Assembly: GCF_002252985.1 (NCBI RefSeq)
Contig: NZ_NHPJ01000092.1
Location: 21,629-85,628, forward strand
Length of the DNA stretch: 64,000 nt
Source of the DNA: Halorubrum halodurans
GTDB taxonomy: Archaea > Halobacteriota > Halobacteria > Halobacteriales > Haloferacaceae
Direction of reading: 5' to 3'
Made by a program: the position numbers and the translations under genes. Below the pieces are notes generated by a model. The model was not told the origin of the DNA. It ran no database searches and was given only the letters and a program-made list of their open reading frames with translations. Shown in pieces: positions 1 through 8,398 of the stretch. Within the stretch, counting starts at the first letter, position 1; each line of letters starts with the position of its first letter.

Positions 1-589
1 CGGCGCGGCCGACCTCGCGACAGCAGCCGAGCGTCGTGATCCGGACCCACTCGTCGTCGGACATCTCCTCGCGGTGGATCTGCCTGCCGACGCGTTCGAG
101 GATGTCGCGGCGCTCCTCGCGCTCGTTCTTCAGGAAGTTGCGGACGTTCGAGACGGTCGAGGACTCGATCGGCGGGGTCCGGACGACCTCCGGGGTCCAG
201 CCGATCTCCTGGGTGATCTCCCGGAGCGTGGAGCCCCGGCGGCCGATCACCATGCCGGGCTTTTCGGCCTCGATCACCACCTCGCCGGTGTCCTCGTGGA
301 AGTCGAGGTCAGTCACGCCCGCGTCGTCGGGGATGACCTCCCTGACCTCCTCTTCCGCCCGTTTCGGCGGAGAGAGCACCGACGGATCCGGACGGACCGT
401 GATCCGCTTGCGGAGCTTCGAGGCGAGTCGCCGGATCAGGTCGCCGTCCCCCGCGAACCGCTTGGGGTCGCGGGTGTACACGACCAGTTCCGGCCCCTCG
501 TATTTGACGTCCGTGACGCTCACGTCGTTCGGGACCTCCTGTTCTATCGTCGACTTCAGGTTCTCGAGTTGCTTATCGACTTGGCTCAT
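1..589 (-). CDS. beta-CASP ribonuclease aCPSF1 (N-terminal part)
   Basis: This is the N-terminal ~196 residues of the archaeal CPSF1-type ribonuclease, a beta-CASP metallo-beta-lactamase nuclease that processes mRNA 3' ends and acts in transcription termination. The visible part starts MSQVDKQLENLKSTIEQEVP and holds the archaeal N-terminal KH region with the GMVIGRRGSTLREI nucleic-acid-binding loop near residues 115-130. It then enters the beta-lactamase fold at WVRITTLGCCREVGRA. The catalytic HxHxDH motif and the beta-CASP domain lie beyond the left edge. The ATG at 587-589 begins the conserved family N-terminus. The gene is divergent from the protein at 813. Confidence 0.88.
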   Translation of the reverse strand, partial: MSQVDKQLENLKSTIEQEVPNDVSVTDVKYEGPELVVYTRDPKRFAGDGDLIRRLASKLRKRITVRPDPSVLSPPKRAEEEVREVIPDDAGVTDLDFHEDTGEVVIEAEKPGMVIGRRGSTLREITQEIGWTPEVVRTPPIESSTVSNVRNFLKNEREERRDILERVGRQIHREEMSDDEWVRITTLGCCREVGRA

Positions 590-763
590 AGCTCACCGCG
601 GGCCGTAGATCGCCGTCGCCGTCGGGTCGGACCGGTATCGATGCGCGGCACGTCGCCTTGACGCTCGACCGTGACGGGGTAGGCATAGTGGAAGTACTGT
701 CCGTATGTACCGTTGCGGGAACAGCCAGCGAAAACCCGCTTGCCTCGGAGTAGTTCCCCTTCG

Positions 764-772
764 TTATAAAAG
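764..772 (+). promoter_or_regulatory. TATA box of the 813 gene
   Basis: TTATAAAAG is an isolated A+T-rich stretch in a G+C-rich intergenic region, 41-49 bases before the ATG at 813. This suits an archaeal promoter giving a short leader of roughly 15-20 nt. Confidence 0.5.
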
Positions 773-812
773 ACTTCGCAAAACGGATACCGCTCGCCGG
801 CGTGGTCCGCCC

Positions 813-1328
813 ATGCGCGTCACCCCCGAGACCGTTCGCGAGGAGCACGCCCGCGTCCGCGACCGCGCCCCGGTCGTCGTCCCGATCCTCAACGACACCC
901 GCGAGCGGCTCGGGGACCTGTTCGACGCCGAGGTCGACCGCGTCGCGGAGGAGACGTACCGCCGCGAGGTCGACGCCGTCTTCGCGGACGGCGAGGTCGG
1001 GGTCAACGTGGCGGGGTACGTCGCGGTCCTCCGTGATCTCGACGTCGCCGGCGACTATCCGGGGTTCGTCGTCGACGAGGTCCTCGGCCGGGAGCTGGCG
1101 GCGGCGATCGCCGGCGGCCAGCCGCTCTCGCTGCTCGCGCAGGCGACGTTCCACGTCGCGGACGTCCACGTCGACCGCGACGCCACGGCGGACGCGGCGG
1201 GGCCCGGCGCCGGAACCGCGGGCGCGGACGACCTCGACGCCGCGCTCGCCGCCGGCTTCCAGACGCGGCTCCCCGGCTGGGAGTGGCGCGAGGGAGAGAG
1301 CCCGTTCGCGGTCGACCCCGATCGGTGA
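813..1328 (+). CDS. conserved haloarchaeal hypothetical protein
   Basis: A 171-residue acidic soluble protein of unrecognised family. It begins MRVTPETVREEHARVRDRAP and is probably mostly alpha-helical, with no signal peptide, membrane helix or metal-binding motif. A flexible Gly/Ala/Asp linker near residues 125-145 separates the helical body from a short C-terminal segment containing GWEWREGESPFAV. The frame stays open upstream, but the ATG at 813 follows a clear TATA box. Codon use is typical of the host. No function is assigned. Confidence 0.7.
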   Translation: MRVTPETVREEHARVRDRAPVVVPILNDTRERLGDLFDAEVDRVAEETYRREVDAVFADGEVGVNVAGYVAVLRDLDVAGDYPGFVVDEVLGRELAAAIAGGQPLSLLAQATFHVADVHVDRDATADAAGPGAGTAGADDLDAALAAGFQTRLPGWEWREGESPFAVDPDR

Positions 1329-1365
1329 CCGGACGGAGCCTCGCGACGGGGACGAACCGACCCGG

Positions 1366-2205
1366 TTAGGAGGTGAAGTTCCGGAGCAGCGCGAACCCCT
1401 TATCGCGCAGCGCGTCGGGGAGAAACCGGGCGAGCACGCCGACGCGCGCGGGCGTCCCCGGCTGGACGCGGGCGGGGGGTTTCGTCGCGCTCGCGGCGTT
1501 GAGGATCTCCGCCGCGACGAGCTCCGGCTCGACCGCGCCGGGGCCGTCGCCGCCGATGGCCTTCGTGTCCTCGAAGAGCGCGTAGAACGCCTCGTACGCG
1601 CCCGACCGCTCGATCCCCTCCGTCTCCTCCGGATCCGCCTCGCGCGCGACCCGGTCGGAGAAGCCCGTCCGGACCGGACCGGGCTCGACGACGACGACGT
1701 CGACGCCGAACTCGCGGACCTCGTTGCGGAGGGCGTCGGACATCGCCTCGAGCGCGAACTTCGATCCGGCGTAGACGCCGCCGCCGGGGAACGACACCCG
1801 CCCCGCGACGGAGGAGACGTTCACGACCGTCCCGTCCCGCTCGCGGCGCATCGCCGGCAACACGGCCCGCGTCAGCCGGTGGGGGCCGTACACGTTGACG
1901 TCGAACTGCTCGTGGACCTTCTCCGTCGTGACGTCCTCCATCGGCCCGAACTGGCCGTAGCCGGCGTTGTTGACGAGCGCGTCGATCGCCCCCTCCTCGT
2001 CGAGGATCCGGTCGACGACGCGGTCGACGTCCGCCTGGTCCGTGACGTCGAGCGTCGCCAGCGTACAGCCCGCCTCGCCGAGCGTCTCGACGTCCGCGGG
2101 GTTCCGCGCGGTGGCGTACACGGTCCACCCCTCGTCGTTGAACGCGTGCGCGGTCGCGCGACCGATGCCCGAGGAACACCCGGTGATGAGTACCGTCTTC
2201 TGCAC
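1366..2205 (-). CDS. short-chain dehydrogenase/reductase (SDR)
   Basis: A classical SDR oxidoreductase of 279 residues that should use NAD(P)H on an unidentified alcohol or ketone. The dinucleotide-binding motif TGCSSGIG lies at residues 8-15, NNAG at 79-82, the catalytic Ser at 131-132 and YAGSK (Tyr145, Lys149) completes the active site. I prefer the GTG at 2203-2205 because it puts the usual QKTVLITG strand at the N-terminus and has a TATA-like ATAACT about 26 bases upstream. An alternative start at 2232 adds nine residues. The gene stands alone. Substrate cannot be read from sequence. Confidence 0.85.
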   Translation of the reverse strand: MQKTVLITGCSSGIGRATAHAFNDEGWTVYATARNPADVETLGEAGCTLATLDVTDQADVDRVVDRILDEEGAIDALVNNAGYGQFGPMEDVTTEKVHEQFDVNVYGPHRLTRAVLPAMRRERDGTVVNVSSVAGRVSFPGGGVYAGSKFALEAMSDALRNEVREFGVDVVVVEPGPVRTGFSDRVAREADPEETEGIERSGAYEAFYALFEDTKAIGGDGPGAVEPELVAAEILNAASATKPPARVQPGTPARVGVLARFLPDALRDKGFALLRNFTS

Positions 2206-2284
2206 GCCTCGTCGGTCGGCCCCCGCCGGCATAACTCTCCCGACCCGGATCGGGGACGCTCTCGGCGAGTTCCGGTTCGGAGCG

Positions 2285-2767
2285 TCACAGCTCCTCGGTC
2301 CGGACCCCCATCGCCCGCGAGGCGGGCGCGGTCCGCTCGAACCCCCACCGCTCGTAGAAGCCGTCGACGTCGGCGAGGAGGTCGACGTACGCCCCGTCCG
2401 GCGCGTTCGCGCGGAGCCAGGCGACGAGCGCGTCCATCATCGCCGTCCCGATCCCCCGTCCCTGGTGGGGCTCCGCGACGGCCATGTCGGAGAGGTGGAA
2501 GATCGAGCCGCCGTCGCCGACGATCCGCGCCATCCCGACCGCCGCGCCGCTCCCGGTCTCGACCACGTGGACGCCGTACGTCGTGTTCGGGAGCCCCCGC
2601 TCGACCGCCTCCCGCGACCGGTCGCTCATGTCGGCCTCCCGGCGGAGCCGGAGGAACGCGTCGACCGAGGGGGTCGTCTCGCGCAGTTCGTAGCCCGTCG
2701 GGAGCGTCGGTTCCGTTCCTCGCTGCCGGTCCGGGAGCCCGGTCCCGCCGGCGTCGACGTCGCTCAT
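2285..2767 (-). CDS. GNAT family N-acetyltransferase
   Basis: A 160-residue GCN5-related acetyltransferase. The acetyl-CoA pyrophosphate-binding motif A is visible as EPHQGRGIGTAMM (QGRGIG at residues 102-107) after the strand HLSDMAVA. The C-terminal YERWGFERT segment is the usual beta-6/alpha-4 region. The first ~25 residues are hydrophilic and probably disordered. The acceptor substrate (small molecule or protein) is unknown. It lies just downstream of psmA on the same strand but is separated by about 70 bases, so co-transcription is possible but unproven. Confidence 0.85.
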   Translation of the reverse strand: MSDVDAGGTGLPDRQRGTEPTLPTGYELRETTPSVDAFLRLRREADMSDRSREAVERGLPNTTYGVHVVETGSGAAVGMARIVGDGGSIFHLSDMAVAEPHQGRGIGTAMMDALVAWLRANAPDGAYVDLLADVDGFYERWGFERTAPASRAMGVRTEEL

Positions 2768-2835
2768 GGAGCGTCCTTTCGTGTACCGAAGGATGGTCGT
2801 TTCGACCGGGGCCGGACGGATCGGCGCGGGACGTC

Positions 2836-3603
2836 CTACTCCTCGTCGGCGTCCGCCGACTCGTCGTCGTCTGTCGCGAGCAGGTCGCGCTCGGCGAGGA
2901 CCGACTCGAGCTCGTCGGCGGGCACCTCGGCGTACTGCTCGTCGTCGACGGTGATCGTCGCGACGCCGACGCCCTCGGGGGTGAGCCCCTCGTCGTTGGT
3001 CTCAGCGAGGGTGTCGAGCGCGAGCCCGACCGCCTCGTCCGTGGAGATGCCCTCCTCGTACTCCGACTCGAGGTAGTCGCGGAGGTCGCTCCGGTCCGAG
3101 CCGATGGAGAGCGCCTGCCACTCGTAGGGCGTCCCGGAGGGATCCGTCTCGAAGAGCCGGGGCTCGCCGTTCTCGATCCCGCCGACGATGAGCGCGACGC
3201 CGAAGGGGCGCGCGCCGCCGATCTGGGTGTACTGCTGGATGTGGTCGGTGATCGTCTTCGTCAGCGTCTCGATCCCCATCGCCTCGCCGTAGCGCAGGCG
3301 GTTCACCTGCGCCTGCCGGCGCGCGAAGTCGATGAGCTGGCGGGCGTCCGCGACGTGACCCGCGCTGGCGACGCCGACGTGGTCGTCGGCCTTGTGGAGC
3401 TTCTCGATGCTCGCGGGCTCCATGAGCGGGGAGCGGGCGCGCTTGTCGGCGGCGAGGACGACCCCGTCCTCGGCGCGGATGCCGACGCTCGCCGTCCCGC
3501 GTTTGACCGCCTCCCGCGCGTACTCGACCTGGTAGAGCCTGCCGTCGGGAGAGAAGATGGTGATGCCTCGGTCGTACGCCTGCTGTTGGGATTGGCCCTG
3601 CAT
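2836..3603 (-). CDS. psmA: 20S proteasome subunit alpha
   Basis: Alpha subunit of the archaeal 20S proteasome, 255 residues. It forms the outer heptameric rings that gate the chamber and dock AAA unfoldases. Family signatures are the N-terminal gate segment YDRGITIFSPDGRLYQVEYA, the alpha-type motif VKRGTASVGIRAEDGVVLAADKR split across residues ~33-55, and an acidic C-terminal tail. The ATG at 3603 gives the family N-terminus MQGQSQQQAYDRG. The gene follows rnp2 by 4 bases, so it is the last member of the rnp3 - methyltransferase - rnp2 - psmA operon, an arrangement known in haloarchaea. Confidence 0.96.
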   Translation of the reverse strand: MQGQSQQQAYDRGITIFSPDGRLYQVEYAREAVKRGTASVGIRAEDGVVLAADKRARSPLMEPASIEKLHKADDHVGVASAGHVADARQLIDFARRQAQVNRLRYGEAMGIETLTKTITDHIQQYTQIGGARPFGVALIVGGIENGEPRLFETDPSGTPYEWQALSIGSDRSDLRDYLESEYEEGISTDEAVGLALDTLAETNDEGLTPEGVGVATITVDDEQYAEVPADELESVLAERDLLATDDDESADADEE

Positions 3604-3607
3604 GATA

Positions 3608-4087
3608 TCACTCGATGTCGAACGCCGCCGCGCCGACGTACCCCGACTCGGTCCGCACGTCACACGCGTCACCGCGCACGACGGCGGGCCGCTCGGCGCC
3701 TGCGAACGCGACGTCTCGCTGTGTCGAACTGCCGGCCGCGCGACCCATATATCTTTCTTCACAGGCACGGACCGTCCCGGAGATCCCCCGAACGCGGATC
3801 CCGACGGGGTCGCCGTCGACCTCGCTCACGCAGCCGATCGCGGCCCGCGCCTCGGCGACGTGGCCGCGGCGGACCCGGACGACCGCCTCGCCAGCGCCCC
3901 CCGAAAACGAGAAGGAGAGCAGTTTCACCCCCGCGTCGGCGCTGCCGGCGTCGCCGAGGAGGTTGCCGGCGGCGTACCAGAGCGCGCGCTGGAACGCGCG
4001 ACGGCCGATCTCGGCGTCGGGCCACGCCTCGATCCCGACGGCGAGGTACCGCCAGCGCGGGCGGAGGTGTTTCGGGAGGTGTTTCAC
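3608..4087 (-). CDS. rnp2: RNase P protein component 2 (Pop5/Rpp14)
   Basis: Archaeal homologue of Pop5, a protein subunit of RNase P, which removes tRNA 5' leaders. The family N-terminus KHLPKHLRPRWRYLAVGIE is clear, followed by the ferredoxin-like core with RRAFQRALWYAAGNLLGDAG and SFSGGAGEAVVRVRRGH. I choose the GTG at 4085-4087, which gives the usual V/MKHLPKHLRPRW start; another GTG three codons earlier (4096) is also open. The last ~50 residues are a family-variable extension. Four bases separate it from psmA downstream. Confidence 0.88.
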   Translation of the reverse strand: MKHLPKHLRPRWRYLAVGIEAWPDAEIGRRAFQRALWYAAGNLLGDAGSADAGVKLLSFSFSGGAGEAVVRVRRGHVAEARAAIGCVSEVDGDPVGIRVRGISGTVRACEERYMGRAAGSSTQRDVAFAGAERPAVVRGDACDVRTESGYVGAAAFDIE

Positions 4088-4150
4088 GGCTCGCACCCCC
4101 GGCTGCTCCCGACGGCACGGCCGGTCCCGCCGGGGCGGGCCGGCGGACGG

Positions 4151-4795
4151 TCACTCCGCACCGGGCACCTCGTCGCCCGAGCCGATCCGCTCGGCGACGA
4201 TCACGCCGACCTGGTCGTGGACGCGCTCGGCCGCGACGACCGCGAAGCCGACCGACGTGAACGCCTCCACGAGCGTCCCCACGGTCGCGGGGTCGTCGAC
4301 CTCGGGGCTGTAGTACGGCTCGTCGGGGTCCGGCTCCTCGAAGAACATCACGTCGCCGAGGACGATCCGGCGTGCGCCCGTCTCGGCCATGACCCGGATC
4401 GCCTCGCGCTTCTCGTCGTCCGCGAGGTGGTGCAGCGCGAAGTTCGAGGTGACGACGTCGACGGCCTCGCGGTCCGGCCCGTCGAGGTTCGGCTCGCGGA
4501 ACTCGCCGTAGGCGAACTCGACGTTGGTGATCCGCTCCTCGGAGGCCTTCCGGCGGCCCTCCTCCATCATCCCCTCGCTGACGTCGCGGGCGAGCACGAG
4601 CTTCGCGTCGGGCGCGAGGGCCAGCGCGATCGCGCCGGTCCCCGCGCCGAGGTCCGCAACCACGTCGTCCGGGCCGGGGTCGGCGTAGTCGACGACGAGG
4701 CCCGCACAGGCGTGGTACTCGTCGCTCTTCGCGTCGTCGTACTCGGCCGCCTTCTCGGTGAAGCGGGCGGCGTGCTCCTCAACGCTCCGTTTCAT
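4151..4795 (-). CDS. class I SAM-dependent methyltransferase
   Basis: A 214-residue Rossmann-fold methyltransferase. The SAM-binding motif I is VADLGAGTGAIA at residues ~46-57, the acidic residue after the next strand is in LVLARDVS, and the post-motif segment reads VVTSNFALHHLADD. The ATG at 4795 overlaps the end of rnp3 by 17 bases, which argues for translational coupling. Rnp2 and psmA follow. The position inside an RNase P/proteasome operon suggests an RNA or protein substrate, but this is an inference; the sequence resembles generic methyltransferase-11/25 family members. Confidence 0.85.
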   Translation of the reverse strand: MKRSVEEHAARFTEKAAEYDDAKSDEYHACAGLVVDYADPGPDDVVADLGAGTGAIALALAPDAKLVLARDVSEGMMEEGRRKASEERITNVEFAYGEFREPNLDGPDREAVDVVTSNFALHHLADDEKREAIRVMAETGARRIVLGDVMFFEEPDPDEPYYSPEVDDPATVGTLVEAFTSVGFAVVAAERVHDQVGVIVAERIGSGDEVPGAE

Positions 4796-5507
4796 ACCGT
4801 CCACGTCGAACCCCCGGCTCCATGAAATCCCCGGAGCGCCGCTCGCGGTTCCGATCCGCGATGCGGCCCCACGCCCGGAGCCCTTCGCGAACCCACTCGG
4901 GGTCGAACCCGGCCTCCGCCGCGACGGCGACGACCTCGCGGGGCGCGCGGAGTTCGAGGTGGGAGGCGGCGTTCGCGCTGACGACGTACGGGGCGTCGTA
5001 GTAGGTCACGATCTCCCGCAGCTTCCGGAGGTCGGCGAGCGCCCGAACCCGTCCGCCGCCCGTCCGTCGGAGGACCGGACCGAGGTCGAACTCCACGTGG
5101 ACGCCGTTGTCGCGGGCGGCCCTCGCGAGGACGTGGTTGAACCCGCCAGACCCCGCGTTCGGACGGGCGAGCACGTCGACGCGGGGCTCCTCGACCGCGT
5201 ACCGGTTCAGCCGGTCGTCGCCCCCGACGACGCAGACGACCGTGTGTTCGGACCGACCGTTCCCGACCGCCCCCGAGGCGGCGGTCGGCCCGTCGACGTC
5301 GATCTCGACCGCGTCGACGACGTCGATCCCGTACTCGTCGGCGACCGCCTCGGCGTCGGCCGCGGGCGTCGCGGCGTCGCCGCCCGACCCAGCCAGCGCG
5401 TCCCGCGTCCGGACGACGATCCCGTCGTAGCCGTATCGCGCCGCCGTCGTGGCCTGTCTCGCGACGGTGGCGTCGCCGTCGGGAGACGCGTGGACCGCCT
5501 CGTACAT
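4779..5507 (-). CDS. rnp3: RNase P protein component 3 (Rpp30)
   Basis: Archaeal Rpp30, the TIM-barrel-like protein subunit of RNase P that pairs with Pop5 (Rnp2, two genes downstream). The 242-residue product shows the family features: the start MYEAVHASPDGDATVARQAT, GFNHVLARAARDNGVHVEFDL near residues 125-145, a RALADLRKLREIVTYYDAPYVVSANA helix-strand, and the C-terminal LRAPREVVAVAAEAGFDPEWVREGL. Two low-complexity Ala/Gly inserts are typical of halophile versions. It heads the operon that continues through a methyltransferase and rnp2 to psmA. Confidence 0.9.
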   Translation of the reverse strand: MYEAVHASPDGDATVARQATTAARYGYDGIVVRTRDALAGSGGDAATPAADAEAVADEYGIDVVDAVEIDVDGPTAASGAVGNGRSEHTVVCVVGGDDRLNRYAVEEPRVDVLARPNAGSGGFNHVLARAARDNGVHVEFDLGPVLRRTGGGRVRALADLRKLREIVTYYDAPYVVSANAASHLELRAPREVVAVAAEAGFDPEWVREGLRAWGRIADRNRERRSGDFMEPGVRRGRYETER

Positions 5508-5592
5508 GCCCGGCGGTTCGGGGGCCCGCGGTATCGGCGTTGCGTTTCCGATCGGTCGAGCCGGTCGCGTCGGTGCGGCCCGGCCCGCGGCC

Positions 5593-6489
5593 TCACCGCT
5601 CCCGCTCCTGCTCCCGCAGCCACTCGGGCCGCGGGTCCTCGGGCGCGAACCAGCCGGCGAGCCCGCCGGGATCGACCTCGTCGAACGCGATCCGCCGGGA
5701 CCGGTCGGCGGCGGCCTTCGCGAGCGCGAACGGGATCACGTACGCCAGCGCGACCGGGTCGAGGTCGGGAGCCGGCGCGAGCGGGCCGAGCGCGGCCGGA
5801 CCGACGGCGATCGCGTCGGTCGCGTCCGCGACGAGGAGGAGCCCGAGGAACGACGCCGGCACCGCCAGCATGCCGATACAGAGGTAGAAGGTGACGACCC
5901 GCTGGGCGGCCTCCTGAATCATGTACGCCGACCACTCCTCGTAGCGGGGCGTCACGAAGAACTCCCGGCGTATCTCGGCCGCCTGCGAGACGCAGACCGC
6001 GAGGGACGCGGCGAGGACCGTCGGCGACGCCGCCGTGGCGATCGGTTCGGCGACGACCGCGTCGGCGAGGACGAGCGCGCCGAACGCGAGGAAGCCGACG
6101 ATCCCGAGCGACCGGGCGACGACGGGAACGTTCCGCCGGTAGATCGGCGGCACCCGCTCGGCGATCGACGGCGGCAGGACGCGGGCGACGAGCCCCACGG
6201 GCTCGGGATCGCCGCTCCAGCGGTCCTCGTCGAGGGTGGAGTTCTCGGAGAAGCCGACGATGTAGAACTCGCGGTCCGCGAGGTCGATCGGCCGCTCGGC
6301 GAACAGCGCGGCGACCCCGTAGGCGGCGACCATGACCACGAGTTCGATCCAGTAGACGACGAGGATCTCGGCCGCGCTCCAGCCGAGGGTGACGACCCCG
6401 GCCACCGGGAGGAGGTTGGCGGCGAGCACGACGGCGAGGCCGCCGCGACCGCCGCGGTCGCTCGGGGAAGGAGAACGGAGGGCGGACAT
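5593..6489 (-). CDS. DUF6498-type polytopic membrane protein
   Basis: An integral membrane protein of 298 residues with about six predicted helices (for example LAVVLAANLLPVAGVVTLGW near residue 20 and ILVVYWIELVVMVAAYGVAAL near 43). It ends in a charged cytoplasmic tail rich in Arg and Glu. It resembles the uncharacterised DUF6498 family common in haloarchaea, whose hallmark is the WxIELVVM-like helix. The ATG at 6489 is preferred over the GTG one codon earlier. No transport or catalytic signature is seen. It is monocistronic; function unknown. Confidence 0.75.
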   Translation of the reverse strand: MSALRSPSPSDRGGRGGLAVVLAANLLPVAGVVTLGWSAAEILVVYWIELVVMVAAYGVAALFAERPIDLADREFYIVGFSENSTLDEDRWSGDPEPVGLVARVLPPSIAERVPPIYRRNVPVVARSLGIVGFLAFGALVLADAVVAEPIATAASPTVLAASLAVCVSQAAEIRREFFVTPRYEEWSAYMIQEAAQRVVTFYLCIGMLAVPASFLGLLLVADATDAIAVGPAALGPLAPAPDLDPVALAYVIPFALAKAAADRSRRIAFDEVDPGGLAGWFAPEDPRPEWLREQERER

Positions 6490-6622
6490 CACACGTCGTG
6501 AGAACCGGCGGGCGCATAAAGTCCGACCGCTCCGGGTCGACCGTGCGGGCGGGCGGACGAGCGCGGCCGCGACGACTGGGACGACCCGACCGACGAGGCT
6601 CGGACGACCCGATCGACGACGA

Positions 6623-6820
6623 CTACAGTACGTCGCCGACCCGGACCGGCTCGCCGTCGAGGTCCGGCTCCTCGGCCACGATCTGAACGATCTCGTGGTC
6701 GGTCACGTCCCGGTACTCCTTGCCCGTGGCCTCCTCTATCAGGTCCTTCTCCAGTTCGAACTCGATCCCCTCGTAGACGACGTCGACGCCGTCCTCGGTG
6801 AACGTCAGCTCCGTGCTCAT
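6623..6820 (-). CDS. DUF5800 family small protein
   Basis: A 65-residue, strongly acidic soluble protein (MSTELTFTEDGVDVVYEGIE...) matching the small haloarchaeal DUF5800 family, which has no known function. The conserved core runs from DGVDVVYEG through ATGKEYRDVTDHEIVQIV to the C-terminal RVGDVL. It is a single gene with its own promoter: GATAAAAG on the forward strand at 6842-6849 reads as a TATA box 22-29 bases before its ATG, so the mRNA is probably leaderless. Confidence 0.78.
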   Translation of the reverse strand: MSTELTFTEDGVDVVYEGIEFELEKDLIEEATGKEYRDVTDHEIVQIVAEEPDLDGEPVRVGDVL

Positions 6821-6841
6821 GGCCGGAGTAGCCCGTCGACC

Positions 6842-6849
6842 GATAAAAG
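6842..6849 (-). promoter_or_regulatory. TATA box of the DUF5800 gene
   Basis: CTTTTATC on the minus strand, 22-29 bases upstream of the ATG at 6820, implying transcription starts at or next to the start codon. Confidence 0.5.
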
Positions 6850-7105
6850 CGGCGCGACCGAGGGACGCCGTCGAGATCCGCGGACTCGAGATCCCCGGAC
6901 TCAGCCTTCCGCGTGCGATCCGTTACGGTACGGGTGGCTCGCGCAGCGGCCTACTCACGGGGGCTTCCGCCGACTGCCGAGATCACCGTTCGGGATGCGG
7001 AGGACACGCTCAGCACGAAACCGGATGGCTTCCAGGGGAGGCCGACGTTCGATCGCCTCCGCGATCATCACGAGACACATATAGCCCCGCCGGCCTCACT
7101 GTTGT

Positions 7106-8131
7106 ATGGAGGAGATCGAGGGAACCGTCCTCGCCGGGGAGTCGTTCGAGCCGATCCACGGTCGGGTCGTCGTGGAGGAGGGTCGTATCGTGGCCGTCGA
7201 CGAGACGCCCGAACGCGACGGCGAACCGAGCCGCATCGTCCTGCCGGCGTTCGTGAACGCGCACACCCACGTCGGGGACTCGGTCGCCAAAGAGGCGGCC
7301 GTCGGGCTCGGCCTCGAAGAGGCGGTGGCCCCGCCCGACAGCCTGAAACACCGGCGGCTGGCGGCGGCCGACCGCGAGACGCTGGTCGAGGCGATACGTC
7401 GCACGCTCCGGTTCATGGAACGAACCGGAACGGCCGCGTTCCTCGACTTCCGCGAGTTCGGCGTCGAAGGCGCCCGGACGCTACGCGAGGCCGCCGAGGG
7501 CCTCGACGTCGAGGACTTCGTTTTCGGGAGCGACGACCCTGCGGTCCTGGACGTGGCCGACGGGTTCGGTGCCAGCGGCGCCAACGACGGCGAGTTCACC
7601 GACCAGCGAACGGCGGCGAGGGAGCGCGGCGTCCCGTTCGCCATTCACGCCGGCGAGCCCGACGCCACCGACATCCACCCGGCGCTGGATCTGAACCCGG
7701 ATCTGCTGGTCCACATGGTCCACGCCGAAGCCGACCACCTGGAACGGGTCGCAGACCAGGAGGTCCCGATCGCGGTCTGTCCCCGCGCGAACCGCGTCCT
7801 CGGGGTCGGTCAGCCGCCGGTCGAGACGCTGCTCGAGTACACCGACGTGGCGCTCGGGACGGACAACGTGATGTTGAACGGGCCTTCGATGTTCCGCGAG
7901 ATGGAGTACACCGCGAAGACGTTCGACCTCCCCTCGCGGACGGTGCTTCGGATGGCGACGGCCGCCGGAGCCGACGCGGTCGGCCTCGACTGTGGCGTCA
8001 TCGAGCCGGACCGCCGCGCCGCGCTGCTGGTGCTCGACGGCGATTCGGACAACCTCTCCGGCGTCGCGGATCCGGTCGATGCGGTGGTCCGACGGGCGAC
8101 GGCGCTCGACGTCCGGAACGTCATCTGCTGA
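7106..8131 (+). CDS. amidohydrolase family metal-dependent hydrolase
   Basis: A 341-residue amidohydrolase-superfamily enzyme (TIM barrel with a small beta-sandwich at both ends). Metal-binding residues are visible: NAHTHVGD (His53, His55), IHAGE (His181), HMVHAE (His203/His206) and the catalytic Asp253 in LGTDN. The pattern suits a mononuclear deaminase or chlorohydrolase-like enzyme, but the substrate cannot be told. An A+T stretch (CATATAG at ~7078) lies about 25 bases before the ATG, so the transcript is probably leaderless. It is a single gene. Confidence 0.88.
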   Translation: MEEIEGTVLAGESFEPIHGRVVVEEGRIVAVDETPERDGEPSRIVLPAFVNAHTHVGDSVAKEAAVGLGLEEAVAPPDSLKHRRLAAADRETLVEAIRRTLRFMERTGTAAFLDFREFGVEGARTLREAAEGLDVEDFVFGSDDPAVLDVADGFGASGANDGEFTDQRTAARERGVPFAIHAGEPDATDIHPALDLNPDLLVHMVHAEADHLERVADQEVPIAVCPRANRVLGVGQPPVETLLEYTDVALGTDNVMLNGPSMFREMEYTAKTFDLPSRTVLRMATAAGADAVGLDCGVIEPDRRAALLVLDGDSDNLSGVADPVDAVVRRATALDVRNVIC

Positions 8132-8398
8132 ACGGCAAACCGGACCCGTCCTCGGCCCACCTTCCGGCGCGAGTGCGGCGTACGCGCCCTGTATCTCGCG
8201 GAGCCAGCAGGACGCCCGCCGGAGCATCAGGACACGTCGCGGACGACGGCGTTCGGAACGCAACGGCCGGGTCGCCGCGACCGGGGCCGGCTTCGGACGA
8301 TCTCTCCGGGGGGACTCGTCCAGGGAGACCGTCCGAGACGGACCGGTCTTCCACGGGGGACCGATGGACGACCCGCTCCGCAGCCGACTCCGGCCGCG

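Noticed and set aside
802-4260. A forward open frame of about 1150 codons
   Set aside because: It is Arg/Pro/Ser-rich, runs antisense to four well-recognised genes, and results from high G+C removing stop codons.
6873-6902. Two copies of a 15-bp repeat (GAGATCCGCGGACTC-like)
   Set aside because: Only two imperfect copies in noncoding sequence; too little to call a functional element.
8132-8398. Possible small gene between the convergent amidohydrolase and DUF35 genes
   Set aside because: Several frames are open, but none has a good start, motif or promoter; treated as noncoding.
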